From contig JAZRNH010000046.1 of NCBI GenBank assembly GCA_045648025.1, forward strand, positions 1 through 12,097: a stretch of DNA of 12,097 nucleotides. Reading direction: 5' to 3'. The position numbers and the translations under genes are program-made. Shown piece after piece: positions 1 to 6,853 of this stretch (the stretch's first letter is position 1; each line of letters opens with the position of its first letter). This stretch comes from RGIG1681 sp045648025 (GTDB lineage Bacteria; Bacillota; Clostridia; Christensenellales; UBA1242). The notes beneath the pieces were generated by a model that had not been told where the DNA came from, ran no database searches, and saw only the letters and a program-made list of their open reading frames with translations.

Positions 1-831
1 CCAAAGGCTGATATGCCATTCATGCCAGACGGAACTCCTGTTCAAATTCTTTTGAACCCACTCGGCGTTCCTTCGCGTATGAATATTGGACAGCTTCTTG
101 AAGTTCACTTGGGCTTTATTGCTAAGGCTCTTGGATGGAAGATTGCAACCCCAGTATTCGACGGTGCAAAAGAAGAAGATGTTCAACAATTATTTAAAAT
201 TAATAATTTCCCAGAAGATGGAAAAGTTCAGTTGTATGATGGTAGAACTGGTGAACCATTTGAAAATAGAACCACAGTTGGTATTATGTATATGCTTAAA
301 CTTCACCACTTGGTTATCGATAAAATGCACGCTCGTTCAACTGGTCCATACTCTCTCGTCACACAACAACCTCTTGGTGGTAAAGCTCAACTTGGTGGTC
401 AAAGATTTGGTGAAATGGAAGTTTGGGCGCTTGAATCTTATGGTGCTTCTAATATCCTTCAAGAAATGTTGACTGTTAAATCAGATGACGTTGTTGGTCG
501 TTTGAAGACTTATGAGGCGATTGTTAAAGGTGAAAATATCACTGAACTTGGTATTCCTGAATCATTCAAGGTTCTTATTAAAGAACTTCAAGGTTTGGCT
601 CTTGATATTAAAGTTCTTACAGAAGATAAGCAAGAAATCGGCTTAAAAGAACTTATGGAAGATGATAGAGATGTTCCAGAACCTTTAAAATCAAAAACAA
701 ATAGACATGAAGAAGAAATTGAAGTCAACTTAACTCAAGATGAAGATTTAATTCCTGGCGAACTCGTTATGGATACTAATTTTGATAATGATGATGCAGG
801 TAGTTTATTTGATTTTGATGACGATTTATAA
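1..831 (+). CDS. rpoB: RNA polymerase beta subunit, C-terminal part (5' end outside window)
   Basis: This is the catalytic beta subunit of DNA-directed RNA polymerase. Only the last 276 residues are present; the reading frame is open from base 1, so the start lies upstream. Visible family landmarks are the NPLGVPSRMNIGQ segment, the KLHHLVIDKMHARSTGPYS stretch and the GGKAQLGGQRFGEMEVWALE block, all highly conserved in the C-terminal part of beta, which packs against beta' and helps form the active-centre cleft. The C-terminus is a long acidic tail ending SLFDFDDDL, as in many Gram-positive beta subunits. It ends at TAA and is followed after 21 bp by rpoC, the usual rpoBC operon arrangement. 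The rifampicin-binding region is not in the window. Identification is by recognised conserved sequence and is very secure. Confidence 0.98.
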   Translation, partial: PKADMPFMPDGTPVQILLNPLGVPSRMNIGQLLEVHLGFIAKALGWKIATPVFDGAKEEDVQQLFKINNFPEDGKVQLYDGRTGEPFENRTTVGIMYMLKLHHLVIDKMHARSTGPYSLVTQQPLGGKAQLGGQRFGEMEVWALESYGASNILQEMLTVKSDDVVGRLKTYEAIVKGENITELGIPESFKVLIKELQGLALDIKVLTEDKQEIGLKELMEDDRDVPEPLKSKTNRHEEEIEVNLTQDEDLIPGELVMDTNFDNDDAGSLFDFDDDL

Positions 832-852
832 TAAAAATTTAAGGGGAAATAT

Positions 853-3800
853 ATGTTTGAATTAAACAATTTTGACTCAATGCAAATCGGTATTGCAAGT
901 CCGGAAAAAATTCATGAATGGTCTTATGGTGAAGTTACAAAGCCAGAAACTATCAACTATAGAACACAAAAACCAGAAAGAGATGGTCTTTATTGTGAAA
1001 GAATTTTTGGACCAACAAAAGATTGGGAATGTCATTGTGGAAAATATAAAAGAATTCGTTATAAGGGTGTAATTTGTGATAAGTGTGGTGTTGAAGTTAC
1101 ACGTGCAAAAGTGAGAAGAGAAAGAATGGGTCATATTGACCTCGTTACACCTGTTTCGCATATTTGGTATTTTAAAGGTGTTCCTTCAAGAATTGGAACT
1201 ATCTTAAATATTTCTATTAAGAAACTTGAACAAGTTTTATACTTCACTTCATTTATTGTTACTGACCCAGGTATTACAGAATTTGAATACAAGCAAATTA
1301 TCAACGATAGAGAATATCGTGAAGCTATTGAAAAATATGGCTCAAAAGCATTTAAAGCTGGTATGGGTGCTGAAGTTATTAAGCAACTCTTATCAGAAAT
1401 TGACCTTCAAAAAGAATCTGATGAACTTAAAGTTCTTTTAAAGAATTCAAAAGGTCAAAAGAAACTCAGTGTTGCAAAAAGACTTGGACTCGTTGATTCA
1501 TTCCTTAAAACTGGTTCTAGACCAGAATGGATGATCTTAGATGTTCTTCCAGTTATTCCACCAGAACTTAGACCAATGGTTCCACTTGATGGCGGAAGAT
1601 TTGCAACAAGTGACCTTAATGACCTTTATAGAAGGGTTATTAACAGAAACAACAGACTTAAAAAGCTCACAGAACTTGGTGCTCCTGAAATCATTTGCAG
1701 AAATGAAAAGAGAATGCTTCAAGAAGCTGTTGATGCTTTGATTGATAACGGCAGAAGAGGAAAAGCTATTGCTGGTGCAGGAAACAGAGAACTCAAATCT
1801 CTCTCTGGTCTCCTTCGTGGTAAGCAAGGTCGTTTCCGTCAAAACTTACTTGGAAAAAGAGTTGACTATTCTGGTCGTTCAGTTATTGTCGTTGGTCCAT
1901 ATCTTAAAATGTATCAATGCGGTCTTCCAAAAGAAATGGCTCTTGAACTTTTCAAACCATTTATTATGAAGAGACTTGTTGATTTAAATCAATCACACAA
2001 CATTAAAAGTGCTAAGCATGTTGTTGAAAGAGCAAGACCTATTGTTTGGGATGTTCTTGAAGATGTTATCAAAGACCACCCAGTTCTTTTAAACCGTGCT
2101 CCAACACTTCACAGACTTTCAATTCAAGCCTTTGAACCAGTGCTTGTTGAAGGTGGTGCTATGAGATTGCACCCACTCACCTGTGCAGCTTTCAATGCTG
2201 ACTTCGACGGTGACCAAATGGCGGTGCATGTTCCACTTTCAATTGATGCTCAAACAGAAGCTAGATATTTGATGATTGCTTCAAACAATATTTTGAAACT
2301 TTCTGACGGTGAACCTATTTCTGTTCCTTACCAAGATATGCTTTATGGTATTTATTACCTTACAGTTGAACTTGCTGGTGAAAAGGGTGAAGGCAGAATT
2401 TTTGCTGATATTGATGAAGCTATTATGGCTTATCAAACAGGTTCTGTTTCACTTCACTCAAAGGTTAAAGTTAGAGTTCAAAAAGAAATCGATGGCAAAG
2501 TTTATTCTACACTTTTAGACACAACAGTTGGTAGAATGATTTTCAACCAAGCAATTCCAGAAGGTATCGGTATTATCGAAAGAAATACACCAGAAGATTC
2601 GCTTAAAAATGAAGTTGAATATGCTGTTGATAAAAAGAATATGAAAAAGATTATCAAAGCTTGTTATGTTAACCTTGGTTCAACCAAAACAGCAATCATG
2701 CTTGATAAGATTAAAGAACTTGGTTACAAATATTCAACAGTTGCTTCTCTTACAGCAAACTTGTTCGATATCCGTGTAGCTAAAGACAGATTAGAAATTA
2801 TTGCAAAAGCTGATGAGGCTTCAAACCTTGTTGACAAACAATTCAAGAGAGGTCTTATCACAAAAGATGAAAAGTCGGTTAAACTTCTTGACCTTTGGAG
2901 CACCGCTCGTATGCAAATCACTGGTGAAACCATGGAAGCTTATGAGCCAAACAACCCACTCAAACTTATGGTTAACTCTGGTGCCCGTGGTTCAAAAGAT
3001 AATATGTGTGACCTTTCTGGTATCCGTGGTCTTATGATGAGCACATCAGGAAAAGTTATCGAAGTTCCAATTCGTTCAAGTTTCCGTGATGGTCTTTCAG
3101 TTATTGAATACTTCATCGCAACCCGTGGTGGTAGAAAAGGTATGGTCGATAAGGCTCTTAAAACAGCGGATGCTGGTTACCTTACAAGAAGACTTGTCGA
3201 TGTTGCTCAAGAAGTTATCATTGATGACGAAGACTGTTTTGCAACTCTTGGCGAAAAGGTTCGTGGTATGGATATCTCATCAATTTATGATGAAGATAGC
3301 ATGGTTGAATCAATTTCTTCAAGAATTGTTGGAAGATACACTGTTAATGATGTTGTTGATCCAAAAACAGGCGAAGTTATCGTGAAAGCTGATGAAATGA
3401 TTTCAGTTGAACAAGCAAAAGCTGTTGAAGCTGCTGGAATCGAAAAAATTCAAATCAGAACTGTATTTACTTGTAAGTCAAAATACGGTGTATGTGCAAA
3501 ATGTTACGGAAGAGATATGTCTTGTCGTGACAGAGTAAAAGTCGGTGAAGCAGTTGGTGTTATTGCAGCTCAATCAATTGGTGAACTTGGAACACAGCTT
3601 ACCATGAATGTCTTCCACGGTGGTGGTACTGCAACTCAAGACGATATTACTGCAGGTCTTCCTAGAGTTGAAGAAATCTTCGAAGCTAAAAAACCAAAAG
3701 GTGTTGCTGTTATTTCTGAAATCTCTGGTAAGGTTAGCAAAATCGACGAACCAGGACAAAAAGTTACAATCATTTCTGAGGATAACAATGAAGTGGTTTA

Positions 3801-4404
3801 CAATGTTCCTTATGGTGCAAGATTCAAAGTGGCTGTTGGTAGCCGTGTTGAACCAGGTGCAAGAATTACTGAAGGTCCAATCAACCCTCATGATATCTTG
3901 AAAACTAGAGGTGTTAAAGACACTCAAGACTATATGATTGTCGAAGTCCTCAAAGTTTACCACAAATCTGGTGTAGATGTTAACGACAAACACCTTGAAA
4001 TTATTATCAGACAAATGCTTAGAAAAGTTAAGATTGAAGATGCTGGTGATACAACAATGCTCCCAGGCGACTATGTTGATATGTTTAAATTTGAAGAAGA
4101 AAACGAAAGAGTTCTTGCTCAAGGCGGAGAACCTGCAACAGCTAAGAGAGTTCTTCTTTCAATCACAAAATCAGCTCTTGCAACAGACAGCTTCTTATCT
4201 GCTGCATCATTCCAAGAAACTGTTAGAGTTCTTACTGATGCTGCAATTAAAGGTAGTGTTGATAACCTTGTTGGTCTTAAAGATAACATTATTATCGGTA
4301 AGAGAATTCCAGCTGGTACTGGACTTAAGAGATACAGAGATATCACCCCAACAGAAGTTAACACTTATGATGCTGAACTTGAAAATATGGCAGAAGTTGA
4401 CTAA
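853..4404 (+). CDS. rpoC: RNA polymerase beta' subunit
   Basis: This is the beta' subunit of RNA polymerase, which carries the catalytic Mg2+ site. It has 1183 residues, close to the roughly 1200 usual for Firmicutes, so it lacks the large insertions of proteobacterial beta'. The N-terminal zinc ribbon uses C60, C62, C75 and C78. The catalytic loop NADFDGDQ lies at 448-455, with metal-binding aspartates D450, D452 and D454. The bridge-helix/trigger-loop region follows (GARGSKDNMCDLSGIRGLM and later SSFRDGLSVIEYFIATRGGRKG). The second zinc site is C795 with C874, C881 and C884. The start ATG is preceded by an AAGGGG Shine-Dalgarno site at 841-846, 6 nt upstream. The gene ends with three in-frame TAA triplets and then a terminator, so it is the last gene of its operon here. 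Confidence 0.99.
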   Translation: MFELNNFDSMQIGIASPEKIHEWSYGEVTKPETINYRTQKPERDGLYCERIFGPTKDWECHCGKYKRIRYKGVICDKCGVEVTRAKVRRERMGHIDLVTPVSHIWYFKGVPSRIGTILNISIKKLEQVLYFTSFIVTDPGITEFEYKQIINDREYREAIEKYGSKAFKAGMGAEVIKQLLSEIDLQKESDELKVLLKNSKGQKKLSVAKRLGLVDSFLKTGSRPEWMILDVLPVIPPELRPMVPLDGGRFATSDLNDLYRRVINRNNRLKKLTELGAPEIICRNEKRMLQEAVDALIDNGRRGKAIAGAGNRELKSLSGLLRGKQGRFRQNLLGKRVDYSGRSVIVVGPYLKMYQCGLPKEMALELFKPFIMKRLVDLNQSHNIKSAKHVVERARPIVWDVLEDVIKDHPVLLNRAPTLHRLSIQAFEPVLVEGGAMRLHPLTCAAFNADFDGDQMAVHVPLSIDAQTEARYLMIASNNILKLSDGEPISVPYQDMLYGIYYLTVELAGEKGEGRIFADIDEAIMAYQTGSVSLHSKVKVRVQKEIDGKVYSTLLDTTVGRMIFNQAIPEGIGIIERNTPEDSLKNEVEYAVDKKNMKKIIKACYVNLGSTKTAIMLDKIKELGYKYSTVASLTANLFDIRVAKDRLEIIAKADEASNLVDKQFKRGLITKDEKSVKLLDLWSTARMQITGETMEAYEPNNPLKLMVNSGARGSKDNMCDLSGIRGLMMSTSGKVIEVPIRSSFRDGLSVIEYFIATRGGRKGMVDKALKTADAGYLTRRLVDVAQEVIIDDEDCFATLGEKVRGMDISSIYDEDSMVESISSRIVGRYTVNDVVDPKTGEVIVKADEMISVEQAKAVEAAGIEKIQIRTVFTCKSKYGVCAKCYGRDMSCRDRVKVGEAVGVIAAQSIGELGTQLTMNVFHGGGTATQDDITAGLPRVEEIFEAKKPKGVAVISEISGKVSKIDEPGQKVTIISEDNNEVVYNVPYGARFKVAVGSRVEPGARITEGPINPHDILKTRGVKDTQDYMIVEVLKVYHKSGVDVNDKHLEIIIRQMLRKVKIEDAGDTTMLPGDYVDMFKFEEENERVLAQGGEPATAKRVLLSITKSALATDSFLSAASFQETVRVLTDAAIKGSVDNLVGLKDNIIIGKRIPAGTGLKRYRDITPTEVNTYDAELENMAEVD

Positions 4405-4422
4405 TAATAACCAAAAATTAAT

Positions 4423-4449
4423 AAAAACACCCAAATTTTGGGTGTTTTT
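4423..4449 (+). terminator. Rho-independent terminator of the rpoBC operon
   Basis: A hairpin with arms AAAAACACCCAAA and TTTGGGTGTTTTT and almost no extra loop is followed by further T-rich sequence (TTTTTATTTTG). The core CACCC/GGGTG is GC-rich against an AT-rich background. The flanking A and T runs make it potentially bidirectional. It begins about 18 bp after the rpoC stop codon. Confidence 0.9.
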
Positions 4450-4460
4450 ATTTTGTTTAG

Positions 4461-4490
4461 TTGCTAATTGTTATTTTGCTATGATAAAAT
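4461..4490 (+). promoter_or_regulatory. Predicted sigma-A-type promoter for the 245-aa gene
   Basis: TTGCTA (4461-4466) and TAAAAT (4485-4490) are separated by 18 bp. An overlapping TATGAT at 4480 is an alternative -10. It lies between the rpoC terminator and the Shine-Dalgarno of the next gene, so the leader would be only about 20 nt. The boxes are imperfect, so the exact -10 is uncertain. Confidence 0.5.
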
Positions 4491-4516
4491 AAAAACAAGA
4501 AAAGGAGTGTGAAAAT

Positions 4517-5254
4517 ATGGCAGAAACAGAAAAGAAAAATGATATTGAATTGCTTACTAGTTTCAGAAACCACAAAGCAATTGGAAAAAAAGATAATAAA
4601 TTTTATATTGTTTCAAATATAAGTGGTGTTGAGCCACAAAAAATAGAAGCTCGTTCAGAGGACAATTTGGCGGCAACTGAGTTTGAAAGAGGTGTTGCAG
4701 TTTTAACTTATGAATATGATGCTCAATATGACAAGAGATGGGATTCTATTTGGGAAAAACAAGGTATGATGGTTACACCATCAGGTTATAGAATTCGCTT
4801 AGATTCGGGAATGTCTGATTTTGATATCAAAAGTCAAAAAGTTCAAGATATGATTGAATATGCAAGAAGCATTTATGACAACCCAGCAGAACTTTTGAAA
4901 ATCGATAAAAAAGTAGAACTTCCATCAGCAGAAGTTATTAAAGCTTATGTTGATATTGCAAAAGCAGGTTTAGAGGCTTCACTTGCAAAGGCAGGAGAGA
5001 CTTATGAAAGAGATAGACACGGTGCACTTTTATCTCATTCACAAGAAGATAGACAAAGAGCTGCAAAAGCAGGTCCAAATTATGAAAAAACTCTTGATTT
5101 AATTTCTAAACTTTCAAAGAAAATTGCAGTAAAATTCCAAAAATTAAAAGACCAACACGAAAAATCGGTTGCAAGTTCACTTAGAGGAAAAGAAGCTGCG
5201 GCAAAAGGTAATATTGAAGCAATCTTTGATGAACCACAAAGGGGGGCTGAATAA
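4517..5254 (+). CDS. Hypothetical protein, 245 aa, soluble, helix-rich C-terminal half
   Basis: I do not recognise this family. The protein is hydrophilic, with no signal peptide or membrane segment. Its N-terminal part (about 10-95) mixes beta-like stretches such as NKFYIVSNISG and TPSGYRIRLDSG with an aromatic segment (YEYDAQYDKRWDSIWEK). The C-terminal half (about 120-245) is rich in Ala, Lys, Glu and Gln and should be largely helical, possibly coiled coil (for example KLSKKIAVKFQKLKDQHEKS). The start is supported by AAAGGAG at 4501-4507, 9 nt before ATG. It has its own promoter after the rpoC terminator and is followed, with a single base between stop and next ATG, by a 37-aa microprotein, so the two are probably translationally coupled. 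Base composition resembles rpoC rather than the AT-richer block to the right, suggesting a resident chromosomal gene. The function is unknown. Confidence 0.85.
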   Translation: MAETEKKNDIELLTSFRNHKAIGKKDNKFYIVSNISGVEPQKIEARSEDNLAATEFERGVAVLTYEYDAQYDKRWDSIWEKQGMMVTPSGYRIRLDSGMSDFDIKSQKVQDMIEYARSIYDNPAELLKIDKKVELPSAEVIKAYVDIAKAGLEASLAKAGETYERDRHGALLSHSQEDRQRAAKAGPNYEKTLDLISKLSKKIAVKFQKLKDQHEKSVASSLRGKEAAAKGNIEAIFDEPQRGAE

Positions 5255-5255
5255 T

Positions 5256-5369
5256 ATGACAAAAGATGAATTTTTCGCTGAATTTGATAAAGTGTTTGAT
5301 GAACTTAATAATCTTGCAGATTTATTATTTCCAGAAGATCAACAAACAGAATCAACTGAAAATAAATAA
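5256..5369 (+). CDS. Acidic microprotein, 37 aa, coupled to the 245-aa gene
   Basis: This short open frame begins MTKDEFFAEFDKVFDELNN and ends at TAA. An unusually strong purine site, AAAGGGGGG (5238-5246), sits inside the end of the preceding gene, 9 nt before the ATG. One base separates the upstream stop from this start, which suggests translational coupling. Residues 3-28 form a strongly amphipathic acidic helix (FFAEF, VF, LNNLADLLF on one face), followed by a polar tail. Its position before a good terminator makes it the second gene of a two-gene unit. The amphipathic helix would suit binding to a partner, plausibly the co-encoded 245-aa protein, but this is inference. I do not recognise a family. 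Confidence 0.65.
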   Translation: MTKDEFFAEFDKVFDELNNLADLLFPEDQQTESTENK

Positions 5370-5391
5370 AAAATAAAATTAAATATAAAAT

Positions 5392-5422
5392 AAAACAGAG
5401 AAATATCTCTGTTTTTATTTTG
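5392..5422 (+). terminator. Rho-independent terminator of the 245-aa/37-aa unit
   Basis: Arms AAAACAGAGA (5392-5401) and TCTCTGTTTT (5406-5415) enclose a 4-nt AATA loop and are followed by TTTTTATTTTG. It lies 22 bp after the microprotein stop codon. Confidence 0.85.
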
Positions 5423-5675
5423 AAAAATTGCAGTTATGTTAACAATTTAATATAATTTTAATATTTTTTAATTATTTTTTATTAGTTTTTGCGATTTTTT
5501 GTTTTTGTTATGTAAAGGCTTAGTTTTGAATAGGTTTTTAAAACTTTAAGGTGAAGATTTGTGTTTTTTGTTTAATATATTGCTTAATAAAAATTATTTA
5601 ATTGCAGGTTTTTCAAAGTTAAAATATGTAAAAATATCAAATATTAGTTAATTTTATACATTTTTAGAATAAAAA
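5423..5675. other. AT-rich convergent intergenic spacer with no gene seen
   Basis: About 250 bp between two convergent transcription units, each ending in its own terminator. It is extremely AT-rich with long T and A runs. No open frame with a Shine-Dalgarno site, no tRNA-like fold, no repeat array and no clear structured RNA was found on either strand. Confidence 0.6.
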
Positions 5676-5710
5676 AATAAAAACAGGGTTAAAATTCAAC
5701 CCTGTTTTTT
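5675..5710 (-). terminator. Rho-independent terminator of the membrane-protein gene
   Basis: Read on the minus strand, arms AAAACAGGGTT and AACCCTGTTTT (plus-strand positions 5698-5708 and 5680-5690) enclose a 7-nt loop and are followed by a T-rich run. The T/A flanks on both sides would also let it stop + strand transcription. It directly abuts the TAA stop of the 212-aa gene, so the upstream arm begins at the end of the coding region. Confidence 0.85.
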
Positions 5711-6348
5711 TATTCTTCTTCATAGTCTTCTTCAAATTCACCAAAACCAAATTGTCTTTGAATTTTTCTGCTATATTTTCTAACATGCACTTTTGCATTG
5801 ATGAGTCTTATGCATCTTATCTTTTTTCGCTTTAAGTCATGTCTTTCGCTGAGCATAACTTCAAGGCCGTCCCACAAAAAGAGCCAACCAACAACCGCAA
5901 GAATTGTATCCAAATACATATTTTCAAATTTAATATATAAAATTGCTTCAATAAATAAAATTAAAAATCCAATAAATGAAAAGATTAAACCTTCAATTAA
6001 ATTTCTTCTGAGTTTTTGGTTAACGATTGCAAGTTGTTCAGCATGATGTCTTTTAACAGCTTTTCTGATTCTTTTCTTTTCATCGTTGGTTGTTGGGGTT
6101 TCGGTGTAAATATCAAGCGACACGGCATCTTTAACCGGAATGGTTGCTTCACACATATTGATATAGTCGATAACCGAAGTGTTCATAAGCTCATAAGATT
6201 TATAAGCATAAGGTGAAAAAAAGTCATCAGAATCTTTGAGACCAACATTGATTTGCACAGAGCCATCTTCGTTATAATCAAGCTCATTTGCTTCTCTTAC
6301 AGCCTTGCTTCTGTTAACTTTTCTTAAGTTGTGTAAATGTTTAAACAT
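5710..6348 (-). CDS. Hypothetical membrane protein, 212 aa, two predicted transmembrane helices
   Basis: The family is not recognised. The N-terminal region (1-115) is hydrophilic and has no signal peptide. It ends in a basic stretch (KKRIRKAVKRHH, about 91-102) just before the first hydrophobic helix, LIEGLIFSFIGFLILFIEAILYI (about 117-139). A short link is followed by a second helix, about 146-166 (LDTILAVVGWLFLWDGLEVML). The C-terminal tail is strongly basic (about 170-195) and then ends in an acidic patch (EFEEDYEEE). By the positive-inside rule both termini should be cytoplasmic, giving a hairpin topology. ATG is chosen because GGAG lies 6-9 nt upstream on the minus strand and a near-consensus promoter sits about 50 bp upstream. 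It is transcribed alone, with its own terminator. No catalytic motif is visible; it could be a small envelope or sensory protein, but that is a guess. Confidence 0.85.
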   Translation of the reverse strand: MFKHLHNLRKVNRSKAVREANELDYNEDGSVQINVGLKDSDDFFSPYAYKSYELMNTSVIDYINMCEATIPVKDAVSLDIYTETPTTNDEKKRIRKAVKRHHAEQLAIVNQKLRRNLIEGLIFSFIGFLILFIEAILYIKFENMYLDTILAVVGWLFLWDGLEVMLSERHDLKRKKIRCIRLINAKVHVRKYSRKIQRQFGFGEFEEDYEEE

Positions 6349-6398
6349 AAAATCTCCAATATTTTTTGCCCTTAGGCAGTTTTTATATACCGGTTAAT

Positions 6399-6427
6399 AT
6401 TATAACACAAAAAAACAACCTTTGCAA
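6399..6427 (-). promoter_or_regulatory. Strong sigma-A-type promoter for the 212-aa membrane protein
   Basis: On the minus strand TTGCAA (6427-6422) and a perfect TATAAT (6404-6399) are separated by exactly 17 bp. The predicted start near 6392 gives a leader of about 44 nt containing the GGAG ribosome-binding site. Confidence 0.8.
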
Positions 6428-6492
6428 CCAGCCCCAAATTGAAAAATGGTCGAAAATTGCCAAAATGTTAATAAAAAATTTTCATAAAATGC

Positions 6493-6522
6493 TTGAATAA
6501 TAGGTTAGTGGTGTGATATAAT
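6493..6522 (+). promoter_or_regulatory. Promoter of the tRNA-Ser gene
   Basis: TTGAAT (6493-6498), an 18-bp spacer and a perfect TATAAT (6517-6522), preceded by TGA to give an extended -10 (TGATATAAT). Transcription would begin about 35 nt before the mature tRNA 5' end. This fits a monocistronic stable-RNA promoter. Confidence 0.8.
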
Positions 6523-6564
6523 CAAATGGCATTGAAAAATGCGACCACAATTTAATAAAAAAAT

Positions 6565-6655
6565 GGAGAGTTACTCAAGAGGTCGAAGAGGCGCCCCTGC
6601 TAAGGGTGTAGGTGTAGAAATGCACGCGCGGGTTCAAATCCCGCACTCTCCGCCA
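6565..6655 (+). tRNA. tRNA-Ser (anticodon GCU)
   Basis: A 91-nt tRNA including an encoded 3' CCA. The acceptor stem pairs GGAGAGT (6565-6571) with ACTCTCC (6645-6651), and G6652 is the discriminator. The anticodon stem is CGCCC/GGGTG around the loop CTGCTAA, giving anticodon GCU (6599-6601), which reads AGC and AGU serine codons. The long variable arm, typical of class II serine tRNAs, runs through the GTGTAGAAATGCAC region. The T arm is GCGGG-TTCAAAT-CCCGC. It has its own promoter and terminator. tRNA-Ser genes are common integration sites; here the accessory block begins soon after it, but no copy of the tRNA 3' end was found further right in this window. Confidence 0.97.
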
Positions 6656-6659
6656 ATCG

Positions 6660-6693
6660 GAACTGCATTCGCACATGCAGTTCTTTTATTTTT
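6660..6693 (+). terminator. Rho-independent terminator of tRNA-Ser
   Basis: An 8-bp perfect stem, GAACTGCA (6660-6667) with TGCAGTTC (6676-6683), around an 8-nt loop, followed by TTTTATTTTT. It starts 4 nt after the CCA end of the tRNA. Confidence 0.9.
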
Positions 6694-6753
6694 GTCTAAA
6701 AGGTGTTCCAGCAATTATAATACCAAATATTACAATAGCTTCATCTAAAAAAT

Positions 6754-6787
6754 AAAAAGAAGAAGTTTAGCAACTTCTTCTTTTTTA
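6754..6787 (-). terminator. Terminator downstream of the restriction-modification gene (probably bidirectional)
   Basis: A 14-bp perfect inverted repeat, AAAAAGAAGAAGTT (6754-6767) and its complement (6772-6785), around a TAGC-type loop, with T-rich sequence on either strand. It lies about 67 bp after the end of the 1028-aa minus-strand gene. It can also back up the tRNA terminator on the + strand. The stem is purine/pyrimidine-biased and AT-rich but long. Confidence 0.75.
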
Positions 6788-6853
6788 ACTCTTATATAAA
6801 ACTTACTCTTTAATTATTTAACAACCTTACGACATGCTTCACACATCTAAAAA

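Noticed and set aside
86..472. 128-codon open frame in another frame of rpoB
   Set aside because: It overlaps the unmistakable rpoB reading frame entirely and its translation is low-complexity Leu/Lys-rich shadow sequence.
3574..4122. 182-codon open frame on the minus strand inside rpoC
   Set aside because: It is antisense to a strongly conserved part of rpoC, has no ribosome-binding site or family resemblance, and is explained by the AT-rich codon bias of rpoC.
3977..4492. 171-codon + strand frame running past the rpoC end
   Set aside because: It overlaps rpoC out of frame and runs through the terminator; there is no start signal of its own.
5423..5675. CRISPR array, riboswitch or small RNA in the AT-rich spacer
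   Set aside because: No regular repeats, no conserved aptamer-like core and no promoter-terminator pair enclosing a transcript were found.
6539..6748. 69-codon frame across the tRNA
   Set aside because: It reads straight through tRNA-Ser and its terminator, so it is not a gene.
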